From: Syntrophorhabdaceae bacterium
GTDB taxonomy: Bacteria > Desulfobacterota > Syntrophorhabdia > Syntrophorhabdales > Syntrophorhabdaceae
DNA: 46,190 nucleotides
Assembly (NCBI GenBank): GCA_028713955.1
Contig: JAQTNJ010000002.1
Coordinates: 1-46,190 of the forward strand
Reading direction: 5' to 3'
The translations under genes were made by a program, and so were the position numbers. Under the pieces are notes generated by a model, which did no database searches, had not been told where the DNA came from, and worked only from the letters and a program-made list of their open reading frames with translations. Below are positions 25,581 through 33,911 of the stretch, piece after piece; the first letter of the stretch is position 1, and each line of letters starts with the position of its first letter.

Positions 25581-25608
25581 TTGACATCAATCGGGGGGGG
25601 GGTAACAT
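25581..25608 (+). promoter_or_regulatory. Promoter with G10 tract in its spacer (possible phase switch)
   Basis: A perfect -35 TTGACA (25581-25586) and a -10-like TAACAT (25603-25608) are separated by 16 bp, of which 25593-25602 are ten consecutive Gs. Gain or loss of Gs would change spacing around the optimal 17 bp and so set expression of the lipoprotein gene at 25655. This is the known design of phase-variable promoters such as Neisseria porA. Confidence 0.55.
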
Positions 25609-26011
25609 GTCCTAGGGTATTTCCTAATAATATTCATACACTAAGGGGGGCTTCATGAAAATCTGTTCAGGAAAATCACATAGGAAGATCATTGTTCTTT
25701 TTCTCATTGTTGCATTTATGTTCGTCAGCGGCTGCTCATCGGTGAGCAATTATAAATTCAACGGCGTGCAGCTCGGCAAGCAGTACGCGCAGGCAGAACA
25801 GAAGACGGCAACAGACGCAACCACAGAAGAAAAAGCTCCTGGTGAAAAAAGCTGGTTTGCGCAGCATCCAGTGGCGACAATCTTCCTGGGCATACTCGCA
25901 GCAGGTGCGGTCTATTACGGCCTCGCGGCAGCTGGCGTGTTCGGCAGCGGCGCAGCAGGCAGTGTTGGCGCTGGCGGAAGCGGCGGCAGTGCTGGTGTTG
26001 GCGGTTATTAG
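25599..26011 (+). repeat. Direct repeat copy 2 (leader plus lipoprotein gene)
   Basis: Second copy of the segment at 1-410. The leader and first ~45 codons are nearly identical; the rest differs by scattered substitutions and a rearranged glycine-rich tail. See copy 1 for offset and implications. Confidence 0.9.
25655..26011 (+). CDS. Gly-rich lipoprotein with membrane segment (copy 2)
   Basis: A 118-residue paralogue of the protein at 57-410 with the same signal peptide and lipobox (V-S-G-C27) and the same hydrophobic segment. Differences cluster in the charged linker and the glycine-rich tail, which ends in Tyr rather than Phe. The tail pattern suggests relaxed or diversifying selection on a surface part. 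Expression may be switched by the G tract in its promoter. Function unknown; envelope location is well supported. Confidence 0.85.
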   Translation: MKICSGKSHRKIIVLFLIVAFMFVSGCSSVSNYKFNGVQLGKQYAQAEQKTATDATTEEKAPGEKSWFAQHPVATIFLGILAAGAVYYGLAAAGVFGSGAAGSVGAGGSGGSAGVGGY

Positions 26012-26107
26012 TAAATAAATCATTTTTGTTTTAATTTTCTATTCAACATCTCGAAATCTTAAATGAAAATGTTACAGATATAGGATTATAGTTTTCTTTT
26101 TAAAATA

Positions 26108-26941
26108 TCAGCAATTTAGCGTAAATGTTATTGGTTGCGTGAAGCTGTTACCATTATCATCAGTTATGTAATATGTTTCTGTTAAAACACGTGGATAACA
26201 ATATGAATATATGGCACCCGGAATAACAACATTTCCTCCTGCTGGGATAGTTTTCACTGGGCTATATGAAATACAATAAGGCGATGCTGGTCCTGCTATA
26301 TATGAACCACAAGCGGCATAATCTCTGCATTTTTGTGTTACTCTTGCGCCAACGCCGTTTGTTTCTGATATTTTTATTGAATAGTAAAATGCTGTCGCTC
26401 CGCTCGGCGGTGTGAATGCCGCGCCGCCACAAATTGCCGAGCAATAAGGTCCACATTCTTTAGTAATTGTCAGCTGCGCAACCTTGTTCACACAAACTCC
26501 GTTCGTGCACTGCTGATATGTGCCGCAGCTTGTCACAGAACTCCATTCAAGGCATGAGTCAGCATCATAATTTCCGCAGGTCTGGTAGCCGTTGCCTGAG
26601 CACTGCTTTGCCCCTGATGTCGAGCATTCATTGGTGCAGCAGGTTCCCGAGACTTCGCAGCCGTTGCTCATGTCATTATCACAATTGCTGTAGCCGCTTG
26701 CGCAGGTGCATGGATACGTGCCCGCGAGATGCTTGCTGGCGTCGCACACGCAGCCGGTTGATGTGCAGGCCTCGCCCTCATGGATCGGGCATGTGCTGTC
26801 GGAGCAGCCGCTCTGGGTGCAGGTCTGGGTCCCATAATGGCATGTGTAGCCGCTTGATGTTCCAGGAGCAGGGCAATAAACGCTAATTGATGATGAGCAG
26901 CCGCAGCTGTCCGAGCAGCTCTGCGTTGTTGCGGGGGGGGG
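26108..26941 (-). pseudogene. Cysteine-rich repeat protein, 5'-truncated at a C9 tract
   Basis: The frame runs from about 26974 down to the stop at 26108 and encodes tandem cysteine-rich modules (for example CSGNGYQTCGNYDADSC and CTNGVC), then a C-terminal beta-rich domain of about 120 residues. No ATG exists in the upstream part; the first usable start is an internal GTG at 26749. The normal start and signal peptide are missing, and the break coincides with nine Cs on the coding strand (26933-26941). Such modules belong to exported surface proteins. The truncation could be real recombination or an assembly join. Confidence 0.6.
26933..26941. repeat. G9/C9 homopolymer at gene junction
   Basis: Nine Gs on the plus strand, three bases below the stop codon of the ADP-ribosyltransferase-like gene and inside the start-less cysteine-rich frame. 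It is the second long G tract within 1.4 kb. Confidence 0.85.
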
Positions 26942-26943
26942 TG

Positions 26944-27393
26944 CTATGGCTTTCTTTTGCCAGATGAATCTACTTCATATTTTTCTATAACAATTTTAAA
27001 TGACAAATTACCGTTATCCAAAGAACGGAGAGTTACTTCTTTTTCAATTGGGTATTGGGGGTCAGTATCTTCTTTCGCGACAATGTCATTTTGTTTAAGA
27101 AGCGATTCGTCAATAACATAAACCCAGCCTTCTTCCGTAAGCCCGGTTGTTGCAAAACATATTGCCTTTTTTTTATTTTTCGTAGTTGAAACATAGCATG
27201 TATTATATAAACCTGATTCAATGTGATGTGCCCTTACAGCGTTATTCTCAGATACACCATATGTGAATCTCCCATTATATCGAATTTTACCGTCATGACG
27301 GGCTGCGACCTCATGCTGATTTCCTTTTGGACGAAGTTCACCATTATTTTCTAAATCTAATTTTTTTGAAACACCCCTATACAAATAGCCCAT
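26944..27393 (-). CDS. ADP-ribosyltransferase-like protein
   Basis: A 149-residue protein with an R-S-E-type ART pattern: LYRG with Arg6, then CYVSTTKNKKKAICFAT (S69-T-T followed by a helix), then QYPIEKEVTL with candidate catalytic Glu117 or Glu119. Such enzymes transfer ADP-ribose from NAD+ to proteins or nucleic acids and often serve as toxins. The ATG lies one base past the stop of the HEPN gene, so the two are co-translated. It may be the effector of that pair. The family call rests on motifs and is not certain. Confidence 0.6.
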   Translation of the reverse strand: MGYLYRGVSKKLDLENNGELRPKGNQHEVAARHDGKIRYNGRFTYGVSENNAVRAHHIESGLYNTCYVSTTKNKKKAICFATTGLTEEGWVYVIDESLLKQNDIVAKEDTDPQYPIEKEVTLRSLDNGNLSFKIVIEKYEVDSSGKRKP

Positions 27394-27394
27394 T

Positions 27395-28489
27395 TTATGC
27401 TTTCTTTCGCATTTTAAGCAACGTTTTGACAGCCTTTTCCGTTGCCGCTCTCAAGAGACCATTATCATATACTAATCTGCCAGATTCACACTTAATAGAA
27501 TCATAGAAGAGTTTCTTTTGAATTGACTGATTAATTATTTGCTTTACTGAAACCAAGAAAAACCAAAGGCCAAGCTGGAAATGCGGTTGCCCATGGAAGA
27601 AATATCTCTTATCAGCAATGTTCTCTCCGTGTATGATGTGATTTCGTAGCGTGTAGAAGCGATCCGCCCACATGACTTGTCGGCTTCCTGTCTCCGATAC
27701 TTTTTTCCCACCCGGTCTTTCGGACGAATATCTTCTCTTCTTTTCTCCTTTTGGTTCACAGTATTTTTCTATTAACTCCTTAAACATTTTTCTTTGATCT
27801 CTTTCAGGTAAATCAAACAAGATTTCAAATGCCCTGGATAGCTCTAATATACGCGAATCGTGGCTTACATCTTCTGAGTTGGCATATGCATTCATCACAG
27901 CATCAGTGGCTCGAAGAATAAGGCGGTATGTTTTTCTTTTTTTATTTCTAAGTTGCTCTAATACGTTCAAGAATTTTTTCTCATATGAGAAAGTGTTTTT
28001 TACAACATAGGGTGGCTTTTCATATGTTATTTCCGAAATTTTGTAGCCAGAATCTGAAACTCTTACAATCTTTCCGGAAGTGTAACCTGTATAAGGGCTT
28101 TCCAGGATAAAGTTTTGAAATACTATTCTAAAATTTTCACTCGTTAACATATAGAGTCCGGCGTTTACCCCATCATCTATGTTGCATTCTGCCGTTCCAG
28201 CGAGAAAGAGGGCACAGCGAAGTTCTCTTATCTTTTTTTCTTCAGCTGGTTTTAGAGGGCTGAAACTATCACGACCTCGTATCTCAATGATGCCATTATT
28301 CTTAATTGGCTTTCCGAGGATTCTGTTTTGATTCATAAGAGCTTGAACGCTTTTTTTTAGGTTACTGTCTTGTAGCCTTGCAAGCGCGTCTTCAACGTTC
28401 CGCACTGTTAAGTCCGAGAACGTGACTGAGCGGATTCGGTCAAGAAAAAGGTACGGGCAGTAAACAATTTGGAGTTTGGTTTGCTGCAT
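27395..28489 (-). CDS. HEPN-domain (Apea-like) protein
   Basis: A 364-residue protein. The N-terminal two thirds are unassigned. The C-terminal domain shows LSRAFEILFDLPERDQR, then DRFYTLRNHIIHGEN (R-x4-H, about 278-290), the HEPN signature, and a final long helix. HEPN proteins with this motif are typically RNases or their scaffolds. It is followed at once by the ADP-ribosyltransferase-like gene and preceded by an alkyltransferase-like gene 23 bp upstream, so three or four genes may form one unit with the HerA gene. Confidence 0.72.
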   Translation of the reverse strand: MQQTKLQIVYCPYLFLDRIRSVTFSDLTVRNVEDALARLQDSNLKKSVQALMNQNRILGKPIKNNGIIEIRGRDSFSPLKPAEEKKIRELRCALFLAGTAECNIDDGVNAGLYMLTSENFRIVFQNFILESPYTGYTSGKIVRVSDSGYKISEITYEKPPYVVKNTFSYEKKFLNVLEQLRNKKRKTYRLILRATDAVMNAYANSEDVSHDSRILELSRAFEILFDLPERDQRKMFKELIEKYCEPKGEKKRRYSSERPGGKKVSETGSRQVMWADRFYTLRNHIIHGENIADKRYFFHGQPHFQLGLWFFLVSVKQIINQSIQKKLFYDSIKCESGRLVYDNGLLRAATEKAVKTLLKMRKKA

Positions 28490-28512
28490 TTTATTTAATT
28501 CACCGTTCTTTC

Positions 28513-28881
28513 TTATCCCTCACCTTCCACATATGCTTCTCTCAATGCATCAGGCGTTGGAGGCACCAAAGAGTACCAGTCATATCGGAATACTGACTCT
28601 CTATCAGCATCTAATCTAGTGCCGGTTAATCCTTTTCCAGGAAGGCCCGTGTCTTGATTAACAACCAAAATAGTTAAAGGAGGCAAATTGTTTTGTTGAC
28701 AATACCACATGATATGTCCCAAGGGCTGGGCTAATATTTCAGCGCCTTTCAGCCCAAGCATCTTGGCCAGCATGCCGTATGTTAGAATCTGCCGATTGTG
28801 CGCTTTACCAATTAATATTTGCCATATTTGTAACGCCCGCAATGGATTACTAATGGGTTTATCCCTGAATCGCCTTATCAT
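28513..28881 (-). CDS. Alkyltransferase-like (MGMT/ATL fold) protein
   Basis: A 122-residue protein. ALQIWQILIGKAHNRQILTYG, then MLAKMLGLKGAEILAQPLG, then LPPLTILVVNQDTGLPGKGL follows the order of the DNA-binding domain of O6-alkylguanine methyltransferases and ATL proteins (YGxxA, the recognition helix, and LP-x-x-x-V-x-N/H). The catalytic PCHR is replaced by VVNQ, so it should bind DNA but not transfer alkyl groups. Similarity is remote. Possibly the DNA-binding or sensor part of the adjacent HEPN/ART unit. Confidence 0.5.
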   Translation of the reverse strand: MIRRFRDKPISNPLRALQIWQILIGKAHNRQILTYGMLAKMLGLKGAEILAQPLGHIMWYCQQNNLPPLTILVVNQDTGLPGKGLTGTRLDADRESVFRYDWYSLVPPTPDALREAYVEGEG

Positions 28882-28934
28882 TTTACACCCCCTATGCTAA
28901 ACTTTATTAAAATCATTTTATAGTAAATTATATC

Positions 28935-31127
28935 TTACTCTTTCTTCTCATCTTTACTGGCCATACTCAAGGCATCGCTTGCAGCTTTTTTTGCGTCAAT
29001 ATAATCAAGCTTTATCAAGATAGGTCGTTCACTTCTAATCGCTTTGCCATAAGCAATAGCCTCCAAGAAACGAAGATTGGGAATGCTCTGGACATGCACT
29101 GAGCTATAAACATTTGCCAAGTAGTCCAAGCTGGTTTTGTCAACTAAGGAAAATGTTATATATGTATTGCATTGAGACAGGATTGATTTACTCACAAGGG
29201 CAGTACGTTGTGAAACCATAAGAAGTCCAACACCGTATTTGCGGCCTTGTAGCGCTATTTGCGATATGCGGCCAACGATCCACTGTGTATCATAGTCGAA
29301 ACCCGATCCTACAGTCTCAGGTATTATTGTATGCGCCTCTTCTAAAACAATTAAAACTCTGCGGGCACGACGGTTATTGCGTGCCCATTCCATAATACTT
29401 GACAGGTAGAGTTCTGTCGCTCTAAGAGTAGCTTTGGTATTTGTAATTTCGGGAAGTTCGAAGATGCCCAAGGAGCTTCCCTCTGAAGATAAAAAAGTTT
29501 CAACATTCTTTTTAACTGGCCCCTTGATACTATCAACGAATTCTTTGAGATTCTTTTTCTCCTGTGGCGCTCCATATGTTCCAGTTTCCACGGCAAAAAA
29601 TTTCTGGTCCAATTCTTCTGCATGCTTCTGATCAAGTCCCAAAAGTTGGGGGTTGCTATCTGCCAATCTAGCCTTATACTCGTTAGTAAAATCTACGCAA
29701 AATACTTTGGTATCCAGCGACAATGCTTGTCGAATAATATCAAAAGCCAGTTCGGTCTTTCCTGTACCTGTTACCCCTAGAATAGCGGTGTGATATTCCA
29801 GTATCTCAAAGAAGCTAGCCCTAACTGCTATCTGAGATCCTGGAACTTTACCAATAATAAACTCCTCATCTCTTGGTGATGTAATATCAAATGTAAAGGG
29901 TTCTTTGGGTATAAACACTGGTGAATTCATTGCGGGCAGCCATCCATACTTCACGAATCCCTTTGCGGAATCGAGGTAGCCTAGCTGAACTGCCGATACG
30001 ATATGTTTGCCACGAGGGTTTCTTCCAAAGCTTTCCTCGGCAGTTTTTGCATCCAGTATTTGATAGAATACTATTTGTCTATCTTGCCGACAGAAAATGA
30101 GTATACCTTCTTCTATCTGAATATTCGAGGAAACCTCGAACTTGATCATCGAAATAGTAGAGTCCTCCACGACAAAACCGACTAGGCTTGCTCCTCCATC
30201 AAATCCGCAAAGATCGTTGATAATTCTTGTAGCGTCCAGATTTTCAACTTGTCGGTATACTTTACCTGGCATAAAACCTTCGATGGGGGACTTTGTAGTA
30301 TCGTGACACAAGCCCGTGCCCACTAGTTGTGATTCTTCAATATGACTGAATAAACAAAGAACATTTACTTGGTTGCCATTTGGCAGACATGCCACGGCTA
30401 CAGTATTCGGTTGCCATTTTTCTGAAGAGGTCAAGGCAACGCGGATAATGTTGGGATTGTCCACGCGCGTTATATCCCCGAGGACTTCAGAACCATGAGA
30501 GGTCCTAGCGACTCCTTTGAGTTCTTCTATCAAACGAAGGGTAAGTTCCACGGGCTTTATTGTGACCACAAATACCCACCCAAAAAACAGCCACAATTGT
30601 TGTACCGGGGCTTGCTGATAGTATCCAAGTATGCTTATCAAGGCCGGGGGAGTGAATATTAGTTCACCCTTTCCGAAAATGTCACTGATTCTATAACCTA
30701 GGATGGCTGCTTGTTTTTTATGGGGATGCTCAGTGCCGTCCACATCAATAAAAACTATTGCAAGAATTGCACAGATGCCGGTAGCTACTGCTACTCCGAC
30801 CATACTCCACCGAAAGATATCTAGTGGAATTTTAAGCATCTGTATTCCAGCAAAGTCCACTGTGCTTAAGAGAAGCGCCGAGGTAACAGCGTTAACCAAT
30901 GCATTACGCGGTGGACGAAACCAAGGAGCGGACAATAAAGTAAGAAAGGCAAATCCAAGGCCACTCAAAAGCCATAAACGCTTACCTGAATCGGAAGGAA
31001 AAGCCTCACCAGTTACGAATACGCTTAACGCTATAAATATACAGATATTTAAGGCGAGGGCTGCTAAACGTTGCTTTTGTGTAAGGTATTTTAGTCCTTT
31101 GAATTCCTCATCTGACATACGAATCAC
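28935..31127 (-). CDS. Membrane-anchored HerA-like ATPase
   Basis: A 730-residue protein. The N-terminal ~130 residues contain about four membrane helices, unusual for HerA. A beta-rich HAS-barrel-like region follows, then the DUF87 motor with Walker A GVTGTGKTE (about 450-458), VFCVDFTNEY, Walker B RVLIVLEEAH (about 589-598) and the LLMVSQRTALV sensor. No nuclease tail is seen. It may be a membrane-docked DNA translocase working with the HEPN/ART genes downstream on the same strand (54 bp from the ATL-like gene), or a conjugation-type pump. The first interpretation is inference. Confidence 0.85.
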   Translation of the reverse strand: MIRMSDEEFKGLKYLTQKQRLAALALNICIFIALSVFVTGEAFPSDSGKRLWLLSGLGFAFLTLLSAPWFRPPRNALVNAVTSALLLSTVDFAGIQMLKIPLDIFRWSMVGVAVATGICAILAIVFIDVDGTEHPHKKQAAILGYRISDIFGKGELIFTPPALISILGYYQQAPVQQLWLFFGWVFVVTIKPVELTLRLIEELKGVARTSHGSEVLGDITRVDNPNIIRVALTSSEKWQPNTVAVACLPNGNQVNVLCLFSHIEESQLVGTGLCHDTTKSPIEGFMPGKVYRQVENLDATRIINDLCGFDGGASLVGFVVEDSTISMIKFEVSSNIQIEEGILIFCRQDRQIVFYQILDAKTAEESFGRNPRGKHIVSAVQLGYLDSAKGFVKYGWLPAMNSPVFIPKEPFTFDITSPRDEEFIIGKVPGSQIAVRASFFEILEYHTAILGVTGTGKTELAFDIIRQALSLDTKVFCVDFTNEYKARLADSNPQLLGLDQKHAEELDQKFFAVETGTYGAPQEKKNLKEFVDSIKGPVKKNVETFLSSEGSSLGIFELPEITNTKATLRATELYLSSIMEWARNNRRARRVLIVLEEAHTIIPETVGSGFDYDTQWIVGRISQIALQGRKYGVGLLMVSQRTALVSKSILSQCNTYITFSLVDKTSLDYLANVYSSVHVQSIPNLRFLEAIAYGKAIRSERPILIKLDYIDAKKAASDALSMASKDEKKE

Positions 31128-31302
31128 TCATTCAAGTGTTAACGTATCGATCGAGTTGTATAGTGCCTAATAGTTTTTAGAACAAAGTTCCCCTTCATCT
31201 ATTGATTACCACTCGTGCTTCTACATTGCAAGTAAAAAACTTGATTTAAAAATGTAATATCGATCCTCTTAGTAAGACCTTATGTTCATAGAAATCGTAT
31301 CT

Positions 31303-31809
31303 TCACTCAACAATCCTATACCGCCTGATCGCGTCTTTGTACTCTTCAAGCGTCCTTCGCAGCTCCTTTCTGATATTCACAATGTCTGCCCATGCCTTTA
31401 GCTCAACGGCCCTTCTATCCCTGCGAAGGGACGATAGTTGACGTTGCAATGCCAAGCGGAGCTGGTCAATTCCTTTATTATAACCTACACTATGCCAGTG
31501 AAATTGAGAAAGCGAGAAGGCGGATTCTCTAATCTGGTAATCAATTTCTTGCAGAAATTTTTTCTTAAATTGGAAGCGTGCGTCAATCTCCTGGTTCAGG
31601 TTGCTGATTCTTTCCTTCAGGCTGTCGATCTTGCCCGTGAAATACTCGGCAATAGGCTCAGGCGGTTTTTCAGGCTCCAATCCGATTATTAGCTCAGGCT
31701 TGGCCAAAAGCTCTTCGAGGAGGTCCTTTTCCTTCTTCTGGCTCAGGACCTTTTCTATCTCAAGCCGCATCAGGTACTCTTCCCCGAAGTCCTCATCATA
31801 GAAGTTCAT
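31303..31809 (-). CDS. Coiled-coil protein of unknown function
   Basis: A predicted 168-residue, highly charged helical protein. Long heptad-like stretches run at about 60-95 and 115-165 (for example KIDSLKERISNLNQEIDARF). No cysteines, membrane segment or known motif. It stands alone between the HerA gene (175 bp away) and the metalloprotease promoter. Possibly a scaffold; no family recognised. Confidence 0.6.
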   Translation of the reverse strand: MNFYDEDFGEEYLMRLEIEKVLSQKKEKDLLEELLAKPELIIGLEPEKPPEPIAEYFTGKIDSLKERISNLNQEIDARFQFKKKFLQEIDYQIRESAFSLSQFHWHSVGYNKGIDQLRLALQRQLSSLRRDRRAVELKAWADIVNIRKELRRTLEEYKDAIRRYRIVE

Positions 31810-31917
31810 AGAGTCATGGGGCGCTTGGAAGGATTAAATGGTGACATAAAGGGAATGCGGGGTTTGCTGTTTCAAAACCATAAAAGACCTCCTATATAGA
31901 CAATTTCAAAGAAAGGG

Positions 31918-31946
31918 TTGACAGAATTATGGTTATTGTCAATAAT
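31918..31946 (+). promoter_or_regulatory. Strong promoter overlapping a TTGACA/TGTCAA palindrome
   Basis: TTGACA (31918-31923), 17-bp spacer, AATAAT (31941-31946, 5/6). The -35 hexamer also forms an inverted repeat with TGTCAA (31937-31942), spaced 13 bp, which reaches into the -10. A dimeric regulator bound there would block the promoter. The winged-helix protein at 33912-34820 is a candidate. It reads toward the metalloprotease gene, about 100 bp away. Confidence 0.6.
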
Positions 31947-32045
31947 AAGAATAACTTATAGAACATAGTGTCATGCATTAAGTATATGGTTCTACTATAA
32001 AAGAATCTTAGTTTAAAAACCAATTTTTGCGAGAGCATGTAAAGA

Positions 32046-33896
32046 ATGGCTATCTACCTCGTTCGTGGTTCTGAGCAAAAAATTAAAGATATTATTTTGT
32101 CTTTTATAAAGCAAGAAGGCCTTGAATTAGATGATTCTAGATTCCTTAGCAGCCAAGATCAAGGTAACGATAATATACCTCTTTTCTCCGCATCAACACC
32201 TTTTGTTTCAGAAAAAAAATCTCGCTATTATTTTGAATGGCATTCTTCTCCTATTGAATTTTACTCAAAAGTCGAAATGAAAGTTAAGCTTGGCAAGAAA
32301 GGAAAAGCGGCAATATCTTGGAGCCTTATACTTGGTATGTTTTTTCTGGTTCTCTTATTTCTATTTGCTTTCAAAGGACCCGGATCAGTCACTGGAAGAT
32401 CAGAAAAAATATTATTGTCGTTCATCGTGTTGTTCACGGGTTTATTTTCCTTAGCTTTTCTATTGAATTTCATATATGGACTCTACTGGCATGGGCATAA
32501 AATTAGTGATTTTGAAAATAATTTCTTAACAATTCTTAATAATGAATTATTAACTGAAAAGATTTCATATGGGAATGTCCTCTCCAAAACTCATCATACA
32601 ATAATGGCTTTAATGGTAGCGGCCATTTTTTATATTTTATTGCACATATTCGGGTTTAAATTATTGGCATTTCTTGTCACCGTTTTTTTGATGAAATTTA
32701 TCGTTTCTTGGTTCATCAGATTATTTGCTAGAGAAGATTTTAATTCAAAATGGAAGCATGCTATGGTGACGCTGGACGACATGTGGTCTTGTTGGCAATG
32801 TGGAATTTTATTTCTAATTGTCATTTTAATATCTTGTAAACCTATTCTTCATTTACACGTTCAGTTAATCCAAAATCTTGCATTTATTTTAATTTTGGGT
32901 ATATTAGGTGCATTCAATGTTTTGCCTTTCGTGCTTATCAATTTTGTTACAAAATGGCATCAGCTTTTAGGAAAAAATCAGGAGGTATTTCCTAGACCGC
33001 CATCTATAACGTCAATAACAACAAGAGAAGATTTGATCGGTAAGCTGTTGGTTTTAGCACAAATCCCGTTTTCGCTTGTGCTCCATTGGTTTGCAATGCT
33101 GGTGTCTATAGATGCTTTTTATTACCTAAAAGAAAACGACATAATTTTTTTCAACTTTTCTGAACAAGCCTTTAATCTAGTCCTATATGTATCTTTTAAT
33201 TCAAAGGTCATTGCTGGCATCATATTATTTGTTCTGGCATTGCCCTCAATAATTGTTTTATTGAGCATGTTTACATACATGATAGTGTCAATGAAGGAGT
33301 GTGTAAGATTAATAACTATTCCTGAGTATTCATCAATTCCTAATCAGGTGAAGAATTTTATAAAAGAAACAGCAGACTTTTTAAAAGTAAGCGTTCCTCG
33401 CGTTCTTGTCGATGAGAAAACAGAGATTCCGATAAAAAGCTCTCTCATATTTCCTTTTTCCAGCCGCCCAGCAATTATAATCAACGCTAGAATTCTCAAA
33501 GAGCTTTCCAATGAGGAATTACAAACTGTGATTGCCCACGAATTTTATCACATAAAATACAATCTCTATCCGCTTTTCATTGCCAATTTGGCTTCATGGC
33601 TTTGCTTGTTCCCTAACAACTACTTTACTTTGTACTTTGACTTTGTCAAAATGGAATTTGAGGCTGACAGGTTTGCAATGGATATAACAAAAAACAGAAC
33701 ATATCTTATTTCGGCGCTGATCAAAAACAATGAGGCTGGCTTTATAAATGATAGTGTGAAACAATTGAGTTCTATAAACAAACTAAAAATATTTATGCAG
33801 TTTTATTTTGGGAATGCGCTTCTTGGATATGTTTATCCTCGGCCCATTGAAAGGCTTAATGAAATTAACAGGTATGCATTCAACCAATCGGATTGA
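32046..33896 (+). CDS. Membrane M48-type metalloprotease
   Basis: A 616-residue polytopic membrane protein. A soluble N-terminal ~80 residues are followed by about eight hydrophobic helices (about 90-420), then a C-terminal M48-like protease domain with ELQTVIAHEFYHIKYNL (HEFYH, about 497-501) and EFEADRFAMD, whose Glu supplies the third zinc ligand (about 536). The long membrane region before the protease resembles BlaR1/MecR1-type sensors more than HtpX. It ends 15 bp before a winged-helix regulator, so a proteolytic signal-transduction pair is plausible. No ligand domain is recognised. Confidence 0.82.
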   Translation: MAIYLVRGSEQKIKDIILSFIKQEGLELDDSRFLSSQDQGNDNIPLFSASTPFVSEKKSRYYFEWHSSPIEFYSKVEMKVKLGKKGKAAISWSLILGMFFLVLLFLFAFKGPGSVTGRSEKILLSFIVLFTGLFSLAFLLNFIYGLYWHGHKISDFENNFLTILNNELLTEKISYGNVLSKTHHTIMALMVAAIFYILLHIFGFKLLAFLVTVFLMKFIVSWFIRLFAREDFNSKWKHAMVTLDDMWSCWQCGILFLIVILISCKPILHLHVQLIQNLAFILILGILGAFNVLPFVLINFVTKWHQLLGKNQEVFPRPPSITSITTREDLIGKLLVLAQIPFSLVLHWFAMLVSIDAFYYLKENDIIFFNFSEQAFNLVLYVSFNSKVIAGIILFVLALPSIIVLLSMFTYMIVSMKECVRLITIPEYSSIPNQVKNFIKETADFLKVSVPRVLVDEKTEIPIKSSLIFPFSSRPAIIINARILKELSNEELQTVIAHEFYHIKYNLYPLFIANLASWLCLFPNNYFTLYFDFVKMEFEADRFAMDITKNRTYLISALIKNNEAGFINDSVKQLSSINKLKIFMQFYFGNALLGYVYPRPIERLNEINRYAFNQSD

Positions 33897-33911
33897 ACGG
33901 ACCTACTGCTC

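Noticed and set aside
26108-27393. Phase-variable fusion of the ART-like gene with the cysteine-rich frame through the C9 tract
   Set aside because: The ART stop codon (TAG at 26944-26946) lies before the tract in reading direction, so slippage in the tract cannot join the frames.
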